A DNA stretch of 64,000 nucleotides from NCBI GenBank assembly GCA_015501605.1, contig JADNRZ010000002.1, positions 1,984,001-2,048,000 on the forward strand. Reading direction: 5' to 3'. Under the pieces are notes generated by a model. The model ran no database searches. It had not been told where the DNA came from and saw only the letters and a program-made list of their open reading frames with translations. Both the position numbers and the translations under genes were made by a program. The DNA comes from Panaeolus papilionaceus. Taxonomy: Eukaryota > Basidiomycota > Agaricomycetes > Agaricales. Position 1 is the first letter of the stretch; each line of letters starts with the position of its first letter. Below are positions 1-15,621 of this stretch, one piece after another.

Positions 1-100
1 AACAGAAGGCAGTGATATGTGCAACCCAATCATACATACATAATATACTTGCAAGAGGGAAGAGTGAGCAAAAGATTGCTGCTGTAAACCTATATTGACA

Positions 101-2509
101 TCAATCGTCATGAGCACTCATGCCGGCACTCCAAACAGTGCTTCCACTACTCCCACCAATACTTCGCCTGGCCCGCCTGTTTGCACGCGGTGCAATTTCT
201 GTGAAACCTCCCGGTGACCCCTTGGCAATTTCGTTGCTCAACTCCCGCTCGCGAGCGTCAAGTGCAGCTAACGAATTCTCGGCTTCTGCTTCAGCCAACG
301 CTTCGGTGGTTAAGTTCTGTGGACCGTTAGACTGTGTTGTGGATGGGATGGCAGACGACACTGAAGCCGTGTCTGGCTCCGTGGTTGTCCTAGAACCAAA
401 GAAAGAGAAGCGTCGGTTGGCTTTGGCGTTGGCGTTGGATTCAGACTGTGTGCTCGCGCTGCGTTCCATGCTTCCAAGCATGGGGGAAGGTAGAGGAGAG
501 TTGGTGGCAGGTGGTTGAATGCCCATTAATTTCATGGTTGCATGGAGCCTCTCTCTTTCTTTGCGATCCTCCTCGTCTTCGTGGTTGTCCAACTTCCTGC
601 CGGTTACTGGTGTAGAACCAGGTTTGAGAGTCAGAGGTCGAAGGTTAGAAGGCGGGTCGGGCTTCTTCTCGGCGTTGAACAATGAAAATCCTCGCCAATC
701 GAATGAGAGTGACCTCCGATTGGCCTTCTGGCTTGGCTTAGGTGATGATAAATTAGGAGAGGCTACGTTAGGACTAGCAGGAATAGCCGGCGATGTGGAA
801 TGCCCAAAGTTAACAGATTGTGGCCTCGCCTTCGGTGGCTGGTTGAGAGGAAGGGGAAGAGAGGGTGTTGTATTTTTGGGAATTGCTGTCGACGGTGTTT
901 GGGGTTCCTTGTCGTAGTCTACTGCCAGAACGTGTTCGAATCCTTCCTGGGCAATGATTCTGTCAATGATTTTGGATGCATACAGTGAAAGAGCCTTATT
1001 CGCATCCTTGAGAGACTTGACCTCGTTGCGAAGGGCATTGAGGTCAGAACTGGCGTCTGCAACTGCTTCTGAGTTGGTAGCCTTGGAATCGGAGGATCGT
1101 TTGCTCTTCTTTCCGCGGTTGGCGTATTGTGGCTCGTCAATAGTTCCTGCCAAAATATCCTTGTTCTCTGCGCGGCCGAGCTCTGCAGCAAGATCAAGGC
1201 CAGGACCAGTAATAGGAAGATCGGCAAGGGATTCCCCTCGCCCACCTTGGGTAGAAGAGGTACGCTTCCTGGTAGGGTGACGAGCTGAACGGGATGTCTG
1301 TGGGACGTCCGAATCTGAGGTGTTTCCGGGTAAATCTGCATCGAAAAGATCATGAGGTTCCTCATGAACAGGATCCAAAGTACTGCGGCCAAGACTGCGC
1401 ATGCTGGCAACGTCGGCGCTAGCACCATCGTCATCGGTAACATCATCCTCACTTGTGGCCGATGTCCCTCCGACTTGGCGGATGAGGTCGAACTGACCGC
1501 TGAGAGTCTTCTCCCGAAGAAGGATCATGTAGCTCTCATTTTCTTCCTGGAGCTCTTGATTGACGCGCTTCAGGTCAACTAACTGAGTTTGCATCAAAAT
1601 CAAGGTGCTCTGCAGTGATGCATAGGATGTCGACAAGGTTGATAACTCCAACTTGAGCGATGTCATTTCAGCGGGTTCGTTGTCGGGGTCGTTGAGATCC
1701 TGCCGAGAGCTCTTCTGGCTGATATTATCAGAAACGGATATCCTTGATTCATCGTCGTCTTCAACATTTTCCTCCTCCTGCTCAGCATCAATGGAAGAAA
1801 GAATAGGATCTACTCGTTTTCGGGCTTGATTGAGTGTTTGAATGCGACTTTTCAGATGCTGTTCATTGTCGTAAAAAGCCTGTCGTTCAGCTTCGAATGT
1901 TGCGGTCTAAAGCAGTGACGGTCAAATTTAACAAACCGACGAGCGAAGAGTACTGAACAAAGAAGCGCACCTGCTCATTGTACCTCCTCTGTATATCCCT
2001 CTTCTCCTTCTCAAGCTCACGGACTTGTTCACGAAGCTTCTCTGCGATATCCAATCGCTGAGCCAACTCCATCTCCCATCGCGACTGTTCCGCGTATAAT
2101 TCATTTAGTCTAGTCTCTGCAGAGTTGAGAGAAGATGACAGAGCAATATTTTCTTTAACATATGTGTTTAAAGTTTGTTCCTTGTCCTGCAGTTGAAGCA
2201 GTAGCTGTTGGCTCGATATTTAGCAAGGGTTGTCAAGGGAATGCACTAGATATGAAGGCGAACCTGTTCCTTCTGATCAGTTTCCTGCTTGAGAGATGCA
2301 GTGAGAGCTTCGTTTACGTCTGCGCTATTGGTAGCAGACGGAGTGGACTTGTGGGCAGACCGACGAGCAGTTGGTGTGTTTATTGAGGAGAGGCGAGGTG
2401 AGGGTGCTGAACGTGCAGTCGCGCTACGAGCGAGATTTGGAGATATTGGAGACGGCGAGGGCGCCAGACGCCTTGTGGGTGTAGGTTTAGGTGGAGAAGC
2501 CGTAGTCAT
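101..2509 (-). CDS. Coiled-coil protein of unknown function
   Basis: I do not recognise the family. The start is placed at 2509, the second of two in-frame ATGs (the other is at 2527), where a Ser/Pro/Arg-rich low-complexity head begins. After an intron near 2190-2260 comes a long heptad-like coiled coil rich in E, L, R and Q (for example RWEMELAQRLDIAEKL), a second intron near 1910-1970, an acidic patch, and another coiled coil ending LQEENESYMILLREKTLSGQ. The last third is disordered, Ser/Pro/Asn-rich, with a short basic tail. A scaffold or trafficking-type coiled-coil protein is possible, but there is no catalytic motif and no recognisable Sec2 signature. The 5' end faces the 3' end of eL22 in tandem. 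Confidence 0.75.
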
Positions 2510-2763
2510 AATATAAAATGAATTCAAGTTTATTTTGCGTTAGAAAAGAGAGTAGTCGTGTGTTGTCGTGATGGTGTCGTGAATGAAAGGGGTAATGATC
2601 ACAGAAATAAAATGAAACAAACAAAATTTCTAATTTAGTTAATTTTACGAATCAACCCTTGATGCTCTCAGATAATTTATAGGTAAATGTAGAAACCGTG
2701 TCCATTCATGTTATCAAAAGTCAGTGTATACATGAAATACAAAATATAGGGCTACGGTGGGAT

Positions 2764-3324
2764 TTAATCCTCCTCCTCCTCATCAGCACCAGCACTAAGA
2801 TAACAATAAGCATTCGTAATTAAGCAACACAGCTTGAGCAAACTTACGCAATGTTGTAGAAGCGTAGCTGGTAGTTGTCTTTTGAGGAAGCGACAACACG
2901 GATCCAGTCACGGAGGCTGTTCTTCTTCAAGAATTTTTTAGTGAGGTACTTGAGGTAACGCTTGGAGAAGGGGACGTTGGATGTAACGGTAATTTTGGTG
3001 TTTCCTATGAATTGACAGAAGATAAAAATTAAAAAAAGGCAATCTCAATTATTTCGATGCATTTCACTTACCATCCCTGGCAATCTTGACATTCTCGCCA
3101 AGTTGTCCAGCCTTGTCATTGACCTTGATGCGGTCGTGGAGGAACTTCTCAAAGTCGGCACCGTCAAAGACACCGTCAGCAGCGGGCTTCGAGTAGTCGA
3201 TGACGAACTTGTGCTTGATAGCAACACCCTTTGCAGCAGACTTGGGGGCCTGAAGATATCAAGGAGAATGGGTTAGCCTACTGAGAAGATAACTCAGCAA
3301 AGCGGTTTCCCATATACTAACCAT
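2764..3324 (-). CDS. RPL22: 60S ribosomal protein eL22
   Basis: Structural protein of the large ribosomal subunit. Four exons give 122 residues, the normal length: 3322-3324, 3073-3250, 2848-3004 and 2764-2794. The first exon is only the ATG; splicing joins it to GCC CCC AAG, giving the start MAPKSAAKG. Family features are the [11 protein letters not shown] segment near the N terminus, [17 protein letters not shown] in the middle, [19 protein letters not shown], and the acidic DEEEED end. It is head-to-head with CBF5 over about 250 bases, which suits co-expression of ribosome genes. Identification is secure; the ATG-only exon is inferred from splice sites and from the conserved N terminus. 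Confidence 0.95.
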
Positions 3325-3578
3325 TTCGACGGATGTGGTCTTGAGGAGGAGGAAGGGTGTTGGTGGTGATGATGGATGTGTCGCTTTTCCTTTGTCCACA
3401 ATTGAGGAAAATAAGATTAAGGTTTCGGCACAATCCATTCAGAAATGATCGGAGATCACCGAACCATCTCACATCTCCCGTAGCACGTGAGTGAGAGAGA
3501 TTTCCCAAAAATTCGAAAGGGAAATTTGACTAAAAAGTCTGGTTAAAGACAACGACGACGACGACGACGGCTGTGATT
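3325..3578. promoter_or_regulatory. Divergent eL22/CBF5 promoter
   Basis: These 254 bases separate two head-to-head ribosome-biogenesis genes. Visible elements are a CACGTG E-box at 3484-3489, a perfect 7-base inverted repeat ATTTCCC (3500-3506) / GGGAAAT (3519-3525), and a short ACG/GAC repeat at about 3549-3569 just before the CBF5 start. Function as a shared promoter is inferred from position only. Confidence 0.5.
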
Positions 3579-5335
<1,757 letters not shown>

Positions 5336-5698
5336 GGGGTGCCGTAGGCTGATGTGTTGTTCTTTCTCTTAATCCTTGTTGTATTTTGTTTCTTTCCTGG
5401 TCTTCAATATTGTGGCATATTTTTTCTTGGTCGAGCTGGTGTCATCAAATCCAAGACTCCTTTCACCCAACCAAACTAAAATCATCAAGCGAACCTCGAT
5501 TCCTTCTCAATATATTGATGCAGTGGTCGGGTATAAATGTAAAAATGCACGTGAGGGTATGTTCGACTGAAACCAGGTCGAAAATGAAATTAATAAAGTC
5601 CAAAGCTGCCTAAGTCATCGAGACGGTATATAAAAGTCCAAAGCTCATCAAAAGCATGAACAAAAGCTAAATAGTGAACGGAAAATGACATCGTTCCC
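5336..5698. other. Convergent intergenic region, no gene seen
   Basis: This is the 3' flank of CBF5 and of the cupredoxin gene, which converge here. It is AT-rich and contains a CACGTG at about 5551. Short open frames present are not supported by any family. Confidence 0.4.
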
Positions 5699-7245
5699 TC
5701 AAAGGAGTGCACTGAGTAAGGAAACAAAGAGCAAGGCCATGCCAGTTGCTCCAACACGGATACTGGTCGCAGCACCAGTAGGCGTCGATGGGGTGGGAGT
5801 GGGAGAGTTGGCGGAAACACTGGTGCCATTAAGGGCCTTCGCGACATTTTGGAAGTCGTTCAAGCTGCGTCCAGAGTCCTCAACAGAGTTGATGGCGCTA
5901 CAAACAATGTTGAGACACGAGCATGCCAAGGAGTGAAGATGTACTTACAAGACCATTCCCGATCCACAGTGGTTGCCTTGACGGCACTAGAACGAAATGA
6001 GTAAGACCACATTTCATGTTATTCTGGCTGATTAACTCACGTATGCCCAGACAGGAGCGGTATCAGTGACAGTGTAGTTCCAGGTAGGGAATTCAGTGGC
6101 ATCATCAGCGACAGGGAAGCTGAGAGGGGAGATGAGAACAAGGCAGATAAAAAAAAAGGAGCAGTAACCACATACAAGCCAGAGTCGAAGCCAAGAGCAC
6201 CGTTGATCGTGGCCCTGCGGCAAGGGTCGTCGAAAGTTGATTGGGTGACGGTGTGGTTCTTTTGGTGGCTAAATAATAAAAAATTTAACGGCAAGACTTG
6301 AATAAAATAGAGGCCGACGTACAATTCGAAGACAATGGTATCACGGGGAGCAGCATCAACACGAGGAGGATCGAATGCGAGCTTTCCGGGACCACCAACG
6401 ATGACTTTGTGAACTTGGCCTTCAAGGGAAACAGGAGTAGGGGCTGGGGAACCAGGGTAGGAGGTGTAGGTAGTCATCCATGACGAAGTGCTGACGGTAA
6501 CAGGTTGGGTAACAACAGTTCCTTGGGGTGGTGCAGCAATGGTGTAACCTCCATAAGCAGCAGTGGTGTATTGCTGGACAGCAGTTGGCGCAGGAGTGGG
6601 GGTAGCAGAAGCAGCAGCAGCAGAAAGACTGGCGCCTACTGCAAGAGCGGCCTTCTTGAAGTTACTGAACGAGTTGGGGGCATCATCTGCTCCGCAATTG
6701 ATGGCGAATACCATTCCGGCACCACAATGGCTGTTAGATGTGCGAGCAGCCTGGGCGCAGTAGATCCAGATGGGTTCAGTCTGGAAAAAGGATTAGTTAA
6801 ATGAGATTCAAAGGTATGAGAGCGGAACGTACGTCATTGACCGTCACAGTGAATGTGGGGAGATGATCAGTCTGATTGGCAGGAACAGGCTGGCTAAAGG
6901 ATTGACAAGCGAATAAGGAAAAAATGCGGCAAGAGTTTAATTGAAAACATACAAATCGGATGAGATACCGCCTTCTTTCCTTCCACAGGGATCCGCGAAC
7001 GACGACTGAGTGACTGTGTGGTTCTTGGGATGGAAGTGGAAAACCACTTGGTCACCAGGACGTGCAGCCTGATTAAATTGAGATCAAATATCAATGATCA
7101 ACATCAACAATGATGAAAAAGAAGTAATTACAATAGCTTCTGGGGAGTATGTCAGCTTTCCGGCAGCTCCGACTTGGATGTCGATAATGGCAGCAGAGAC
7201 GAAGGGCAAAAGAGCCAGGCCCAAAGAAAGAGAAGCAGCAAACAT
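5699..7245 (-). CDS. Secreted double cupredoxin-like protein, probably GPI-anchored
   Basis: Extracellular serine-rich protein of the fungal plastocyanin-like family. The start at 7245 opens a signal peptide (MFAASLSLGLALLPFVSAA). The first cupredoxin domain has VVFHFHPKNHTVTQSSF and the motif SNSHCGAGM, matching the Cys/His/Met ends of type I copper sites. A Ser/Thr/Pro/Ala linker follows. A second domain repeats the pattern (HQKNHTVTQSTFDDPC, then a Cys/Gly/Met-type end). The C terminus is Pro/Ser/Thr-rich, followed by a hydrophobic tail (GMALLFVSLLSALL), as expected for GPI attachment. Several short introns interrupt it. Copper binding is known for some relatives and is not demonstrated here. 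Confidence 0.85.
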
Positions 7246-9311
<2,066 letters not shown>

Positions 9312-9639
9312 ACAATATATCTTACGAGGGAAGCAGACATCTGGGATAGTAACAAGGATTTAATGGAGCATTTCCAATATCTGAAATGCTTGGTGGATTT
9401 GTGGATAAACGAAACTCTCTTCATCTCGGTTATAATAAATAAATAAGCATAAAAAAGACCTATTTATGTTCAGGATGTAATTGTCACAATAAGATTCGTT
9501 TCATTGTGTGTGAGTGAGCACATGGGAAGAACAATTACAAAGCCGTTTCGAAGGGGAAAAAATAACAAACAAAAAAGTAAGAATAAAAGTGAGTATGAAA
9601 ATAATGTTAATTAACTAACTACAAGCGTTGGAAGGGTAT
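9312..9639. other. Convergent intergenic region, no gene seen
   Basis: AT-rich 3' flank shared by the MAP kinase (+) and the SAP protein gene (-). It contains A/T runs such as AATAAATAAATAAG that could serve as polyadenylation signals. I see no reading frame or RNA gene here. Confidence 0.4.
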
Positions 9640-11791
9640 TCAAAATCTTGCGTTGGGCCAAAAGCCACCCGCAACACCGCCTTCCAAGCCAAAATCACCA
9701 AATCGGGTGTCGCCTTCCAGCTCTGTGCCATACATTGTCCGCTGTTTGGAAGATCCAGACCCTGTTACGAGTAGCTGGTGAGCAAATAAAAGGCAGATAC
9801 TGGAAGTTGGTATACCTAGATCGCCAGAGGGCCGTCCATCCCTGCTATTCCCCATGTCAGGTTGAGACAGCGCTGCGGGATTGATAAACTCGTCACGATC
9901 CTCAGTAACAGGGAGTGCGCCATATAACCGAGAAGGTCGAGCCGGAGATGGTAGACCAAACTGTTTGAACACATCTGTTCTACCGCTTTGTTGGCCCATG
10001 AAGGATCCTGTCCCTACGCCTGCTGGCGAAGGTGATTGAGGCGGTTCGGGATAAGGAAATGTTGATGCGAATGCATTTGGCGTTGAAGTGATGGGTTGAA
10101 ATGCAAAATTAAACGGGCGTGTTTGATTCTCGATTCCCTGAGCCGAGCTCGTTCTTGCTCCTTGATGGGATGGACCTGCAGAATCCGATGCAAACGTATG
10201 TGGAAGATGATTAGTTGGCGGTGGAGGGTCGTCGGATTCTTCGACATCATTGTAGACAGCAAACGCTGGGAAGGAACGTTTCACAGGAATTTCCTCATTT
10301 TCATTGTCCACATCGCTCTCATTAGCATCACTGTCCTTTTCGATTCGAAGGCGTTTGGCATTTGGGCGAGTGGGCTCCGAGGGTTTTTGTGAGGCTAGTG
10401 TTACATCTCGCGAGCGTTTCCCGAGTGTGGTGGTAGTTTTTGTATCGTGCAGGGGATCTTCACCTGGCACTTCACTTAATGGCTGACCTAGCCGGAAGGC
10501 GGATGGCACTCCCAAACCCCTGTCAGAGACTGAGATGGAGCCTGCGTTGAATGAGTAATTTACTTACAGAGATGTATGGGCTTTCTGGCCGGTTGGCTTG
10601 GGTGTGGAAGGTCGGAAAAATGCCTGATCGTCGAAATCGTCCCGCAGCTGCTGAATTTCATCCTTCATTATCTGTATCCCAGCGGCAATGTTCTTAACGT
10701 TATCAAGATCGTGTTTGACTTTCTTATGGGTTTCGTTTAGCTCAGCAATATGCTGCTTTAGCTCCTTCGCCTGGGATTCACTCGCTTGAAGTTTTTGTAA
10801 TTCAGATTTAAGGGTCTCAATCTCATCTTGCAACGGTTGGACCTAGAAAAGTGAGTAAACTGTCAGTACAGATCGGCACATACAACTTACTGCTCGGGCA
10901 ATCAACCTATTAACCTCCTCAACAGAAAACTTTGCTCCCAATTTGGGTGTTGGGTCCCGCTGTGTTTGGGGCCTGGGTGGGCTTTTGTCCTTTTCGCCTT
11001 CAGTTATTGGAAGATGATCGGGTTCTGCCAAAGGATATCAACACGACCTAGACTAAATATCGTTTTCACGTACCAGGCGTTGTTGTGTGGGTGGGTTCAG
11101 GTTCTAGAGTAGTTGTTAGGAAAACTACGAAACGGAGTCATTTTGGTAGAGTCATACCTTCCTGAATTGGGGCCTCCCTAGGTTTCAAGGACCTGCTGGA
11201 CTTGGCTCGCTTGCCTTTTGAGCTGCTGCCGGAAGATCTGGTAATCGCTCGGGGGCCAGGACCTCCAGCAGCAACTGGCTTTCCAACGCCGAGTCTTGTT
11301 TGCAATTCTTTAGCTTTGCGAGTGCGGGGTGGCGGTATGGGTGGCGGGCTGGGAGACGGTTCCTTAAATTCATTAGACGGTAGGTCTTCCAGGTCTTCAT
11401 TTTCTTCATCGGGCTCGTGTATAATCATGGATGTGGTACGACTTGGACCAGCCTTCGGAACACTTTGTTGTCGGATTGAAACAGACCTCCGGGGTGGTTC
11501 TGGAGGATGTGGTTGTGGTGGCGGTTGAGGATGAGGAGTAGGGGCGGACCTAAAGAAATAGTAAGATGAACCAAGGAGACAGAATGCCAAAGATTGCAAG
11601 CATACTGGGTATCTAATAAGAGATCTATTAGTGCTTCCGATTTAAGGTTTGCCTTTACACCATAGTCCTGTTTGAACGAATGTCAAAGGATAAGATATAA
11701 ATATTGAAAATATTAAACATACTTTGCATATTCTCTGCAAATCTGCTCTCTTCATAGCCTCAAGCTCCTTTCTTGAGGGTAATGGTGGCAT
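9640..11791 (-). CDS. SAP-like and coiled-coil nuclear protein, unknown
   Basis: Not a gene I can name. The N terminus (start at 11791) reads LPLPSRKELEAMKRADLQR and continues into ICKDYGVKANLKSEALIDLL, which fits the two-helix SAP DNA-binding fold across an intron. A Pro-rich stretch, an acidic patch (EPDEENEDLEDLP) and a basic Ser/Lys/Arg stretch resembling a nuclear signal follow. Then comes a coiled coil of about 90 residues (QDEIETLKSELQKLQASESQ). The C-terminal half is disordered with a KRLRIEKD-type basic motif and ends in Gly/Phe-rich sequence. A chromatin or RNA-associated role is inferred only from these parts. It is head-to-head with the lactate dehydrogenase gene. Confidence 0.75.
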
Positions 11792-12013
11792 TGTTAATGG
11801 TATGGTGGGTGTCGAGAACTAATTGTGATGCATGTCGACCATGCGCGGTTCAAATCAATAATAGAGACAAGCAACGCGCGATCACGTGCACTTAAATAAG
11901 GCGGGCCGAGTGTTTCCGCTTCTGCCCCACATCATCACAATCGATTTAATAAAAGGTCGAAGCTACATGTGGCCACGACAATTCGATTCCTAGCTTTCTT
12001 TCTTCTCTCTCCC
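11792..12013. promoter_or_regulatory. Divergent promoter with CACGTG
   Basis: This 222-base gap between the SAP protein (-) and the lactate dehydrogenase (+) carries a CACGTG E-box at 11883-11888, followed by CTTAAATAAGG. A bHLH (Cbf1-type) site is possible. Function is inferred. Confidence 0.4.
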
Positions 12014-14362
12014 ATGTCCAACTGGTCTCTCTCTCAGGTCGCACAGCACAAATCCCCAAAGTATATTCTTTCTCCTTTTTTTTTGCTATTTTTTATGACC
12101 CCTGACGGTGACGTTACCTCTACAGCTCATGTTGGGTTATCATACATAACCACGTATACGATGTTACGGACTTTTTAAACGTCTGTAACCCTCTATGCTA
12201 TCTCTACACACCCTTCTGATCTGCCCTCCAGGAACACCCAGGCGGACCCGACATTATTCTCAAATATGCTGGTCGAGATGCCACAACTGTTTATGAACCT
12301 ATACACCCACCTGATGCCCTTGAAAAAAATTTGCCTCAATCTAAACATCTTGGACCAGTTGCCAAAGATGCTGCAAAACAGATAGAGGAGGCCAAGCAGA
12401 ATGCCCGTCAAACCAAGGACGAACTTCGAGTTGTTCAAGCTCGCCAGCGCATGCCACCCTTGTCAAGGATTTTGAGTCTAACTGACATGCAGGTCAGTAT
12501 ACGCTTCCACTGGGTTTTCCCTTATCTTTCCGCTACATAGAAGACTGACCTATCTGGCCCCACAGAATGTTGCCCGGCAAGTGCTGTCGCATAAAGCATT
12601 CGCTTATTATTCATCGGCATCAGACGACGAAATAAGTATGTACTCTCCTAATTCGTAATATGATGGATCAGGGATTTACACATTCACCCCAATTGTAGCA
12701 AATCATGAGAACGCACGCGCCTTTACGCGCTTCTTTTTTAAAGCACGTGTTATGCGCCCTGTTAGCCAATGCGACCCGTCCACTACCATTCTTGGTTTTT
12801 ATTCGTCTATTCCGGTTTTTGTCAGCGGTGCTGCACTTGCTAAACTGGGTCATCCAGACGGTATGTTTACTCAACTCCACCTGTCCGTCGCATCTAAATA
12901 CCGTTCAGGCGAAATCAATATCACTCGAGGATGTGCCCAAGAAAGGATCATTCAGATGGTTTCTTCGAATGCGTCACTATCTCCAAATGCCATAATGGAA
13001 TCTGCGGATCAGTCTCAAACCCTATTTTTTCAATTGTACAAACATAGGGATGACGACATCGCTGAGAAACGGGTGAGGGAGGTCGAAAGACTCGGCTACA
13101 AAGCCATATTTCTGACCGTCGATGCCATCGTTGCGGGCAATCGTGAACGAGACATTCGAAGCCCGTGGGTTCTGGACGAGCAAGAATATGGTCCAGTATA
13201 TTATCAACCCGACGAACCGAAGCCGCCAGCGGATGCTAACATCTTTGGAACTGCGGGCGCATTGATAGCCAATGACGACAGAGATATGACCTGGGAAAAG
13301 GTAGTCATGGTTGATTGAAACTGCTATTGACAACCCTGATGCGTTGAACAGACGATTCCTTGGCTCAGAAAGGTATCGAAGCTACCCATTGTCATCAAAG
13401 GTGCGACAATTGACTTCGAATTGGTCGTATTTGCGAAATACTGACCGTTGCTATATCCTACAGGCATTCAATGCGTCGAGGTGACTACACAGAATATTGG
13501 CTGGAACAAACGCGTCGATGCTGATGATAAATGTCCCTCGACAGGACGCTGTCCTCGCTGCCCAAGCGGGTGTTGATGGAATCTTAATCTCCAATCACGG
13601 AGGTCAGTACTATTTTGAATCTCGTTTCGAGAACCAGCAGCCAACCCTTTGGACCAATAGGCAGGCAATTGGAATAGTGAGTGGTCATTATGGCAAAACG
13701 ACTTAGGTTAACAGACGTTCGTCGCAGCTCCCTTCCACCACTTGAAGTGCTATGTGCTCTGAGAAGAGATGCCCCTGAAGTTTTCGACAAACTTGAAGGT
13801 CTGTCGCTTTTTTAAGTGCGACGCTGTTTATGAACCAAACAAACTCATATGACCGTAATGAATATGATCAGTCTACATCGATGGTAAGCATGTTTTGAGC
13901 CTCTGCAGAAAATCGTGTTGCTCAATTGAATACCAGGCGGGGTTCAGCGGGGAACAGGTCAGTATCCAAGGCTGTGCACGTGAATTGCATTGACGTATTG
14001 TCAATGCGAATGTAGATGTGGTAAAAGCACTGTGTTTTGGGGCTCGAGCAGTCGGGCTAGGAAGACCATTTTTGTATGCGCAGAGTGTGAGTAATCTGCA
14101 ATTTTGTCGATTGCCCTCCTGCTAACTCTTGTCGGTTAGGCGTATGGTGTCGAGGGCGTTGTCAAGATTATCGAAATATTGCGCCGAGAAATTGTCACAG
14201 CCATGAGGCTTATGGGCGCCTCGGCTGTACGTGATCTGAAACCCAACATGGTGGGTACCTGACTTCGAGACGTCATTTTTATTAGGACTTTTCACTGACC
14301 TGGAGACTGACATTTAGATACAAAGGGTCGATTGGGTGCCTTATGTATCCGCTAAATTATAA
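12014..14362 (+). CDS. CYB2: L-lactate dehydrogenase, flavocytochrome b2 type
   Basis: Oxidises L-lactate (or a related L-2-hydroxy acid) with FMN and passes electrons to a cytochrome b5-type haem domain, usually mitochondrial. The haem domain has EHPGG and PIHPP, the two expected His ligands. The FMN domain has [20 protein letters not shown] with the active Lys, and SNHGGRQLEYS with the catalytic His and Arg. The last of these appears only after splicing a 16-base exon (13661-13676). Other tiny exons are 13464-13480 (17), 13872-13883 (12) and 13937-13957 (21). Neighbouring exons 13545-13602, 13728-13798 and 14016-14086 keep the frame. The last exon is 14318-14362. No clear mitochondrial presequence is seen at this start, so a peroxisomal or cytosolic form cannot be excluded. 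Confidence 0.92.
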
Positions 14363-14446
14363 GGATAGAGAGGTCTCGGGTTTAAAGGTAGGTATCGGAT
14401 TTAAATGTTTTATTTGTGGACTTTTGGGTATTAGTATCTACGCGCG

Positions 14447-15474
14447 TTATGGAGACAATTTATGCTCTAGTTCTTCTATCAATGAGAGTATGTAGGGGGG
14501 AGTAACCTCTCCGACGACACCCTCGACAGGACACCATTGTTTATGCTCCTCAGCGGCCCATTTCCATTTCTTTATTTGTATGCGACATCAGCAGTCCAAA
14601 TGACCATAGAGAGAGGAACCTACCAGATATAATGAAAGTTGTTTATCGGTGGGTTGAACTTGCTTCCATTCCTGAGAGGTTGGATCCTCATACACTGTGC
14701 AGAATATGCGATAGGAGTCGAGAGCGTATGGACCAACGCCTGGAAGGTGGGATATGGGACTGCTTATCAGATAAGAAGTACGTTTGTTAGAGTTTCGATG
14801 GGTGGGTGAACCCATAAAACCCCTCGGGGGTCTTGGATCATAGACAGAAGGTGGGTCAGACAGATAGGCTGCTGATAGCGCTATTAAACGCTTAGCTCGA
14901 ACAGTTTGCGTCCCAATTCGTTGAAGAATGGATACGAGCCCGGGAAGAGCGGCTGTTAAAATAAGATGAATTACCAGACTGCGAATCACTGTCTGCTCGG
15001 AGTGGCGAAACGCACGCACCGTTAGAAAGATGCCTAGCGCTAGGCCACTTTCCCAGTATCTCCCAAAAGATGGGTATTGCTAGCTTTCCAGATGTTTTAT
15101 TGAGTAGAGTGACAGCTACCAACAACTTCCAAGGGTCAGTTGCTACAATCTCTGGAGGGAGTAAGCGTTGTAGCAATCTGTCGTTGAGCGTTGATCGTCG
15201 AACCTTGTATTAACTGGGGTTTGAGTAGCGACAGTTGCTGAAGAAGATCATTCATTTCGCTACTCTCTTCTGCTACTCTTTCCTCGCCCCCACACAAAGA
15301 GTTTATGGTTGCCAGAGTTGGCAGGACATCAGGGTCATCTTGGATGGGCCACGAGTCGGAATGTTTGAAGAAGTGTGAAGGTGTAAATTGTCGGTTCCTT
15401 TGACCAAAGTAGGGGGATCTATCCAAGTCACCTGGAGATGAAGCGCGACTTGTTTTATTTGGGCTCTTGGGCAT
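14447..15474 (-). CDS. MBD4-type HhH-GPD DNA glycosylase without MBD
   Basis: Base-excision repair glycosylase related to the catalytic domain of MBD4, which removes T or U opposite G. A short disordered N terminus precedes the fold. TDPWKLLVAVTLLNKTSGK begins the glycosylase domain. LPGVGPYALDSYRIFC is the helix-hairpin-helix plus the catalytic Asp motif (DSYRIFC is nearly identical in MBD4). EWKQVQPTDKQLSLYL and KWKWAAEEHKQW follow. Splicing an intron near 14580-14630 gives a C terminus beyond the simple open frame, ending at 14447. The join between the first two exons (about 15180-15230) has two possible donors (GTCGCT or GTTAAT). No methyl-CpG-binding domain is encoded. Confidence 0.85.
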
Positions 15475-15621
15475 CGATGTAATGAAGAAAGGTTTAGTAC
15501 CAAATGAATGAGTTCAAATGATGACGCGGACACGTGACAATTGTTCAAAAGCAGAATGCTGAGATCTAATGGCAATTTGGCAAATGCTACTTAAATTGCT
15601 ATTACATCTCTTACTCCTCTA
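15475..15621. promoter_or_regulatory. Short divergent promoter with CACGTG
   Basis: Only 147 bases separate the glycosylase (-) and LIM protein (+) start codons. A CACGTG lies at 15531-15536, the third divergent promoter in this window to hold one. A shared promoter is inferred. Confidence 0.4.

Noticed and set aside
13603..13727. Lactate dehydrogenase seems frame-broken or to lack the active-site Arg
   Set aside because: The 16-base exon 13661-13676 with two normal introns restores GGRQLEYS and the frame.
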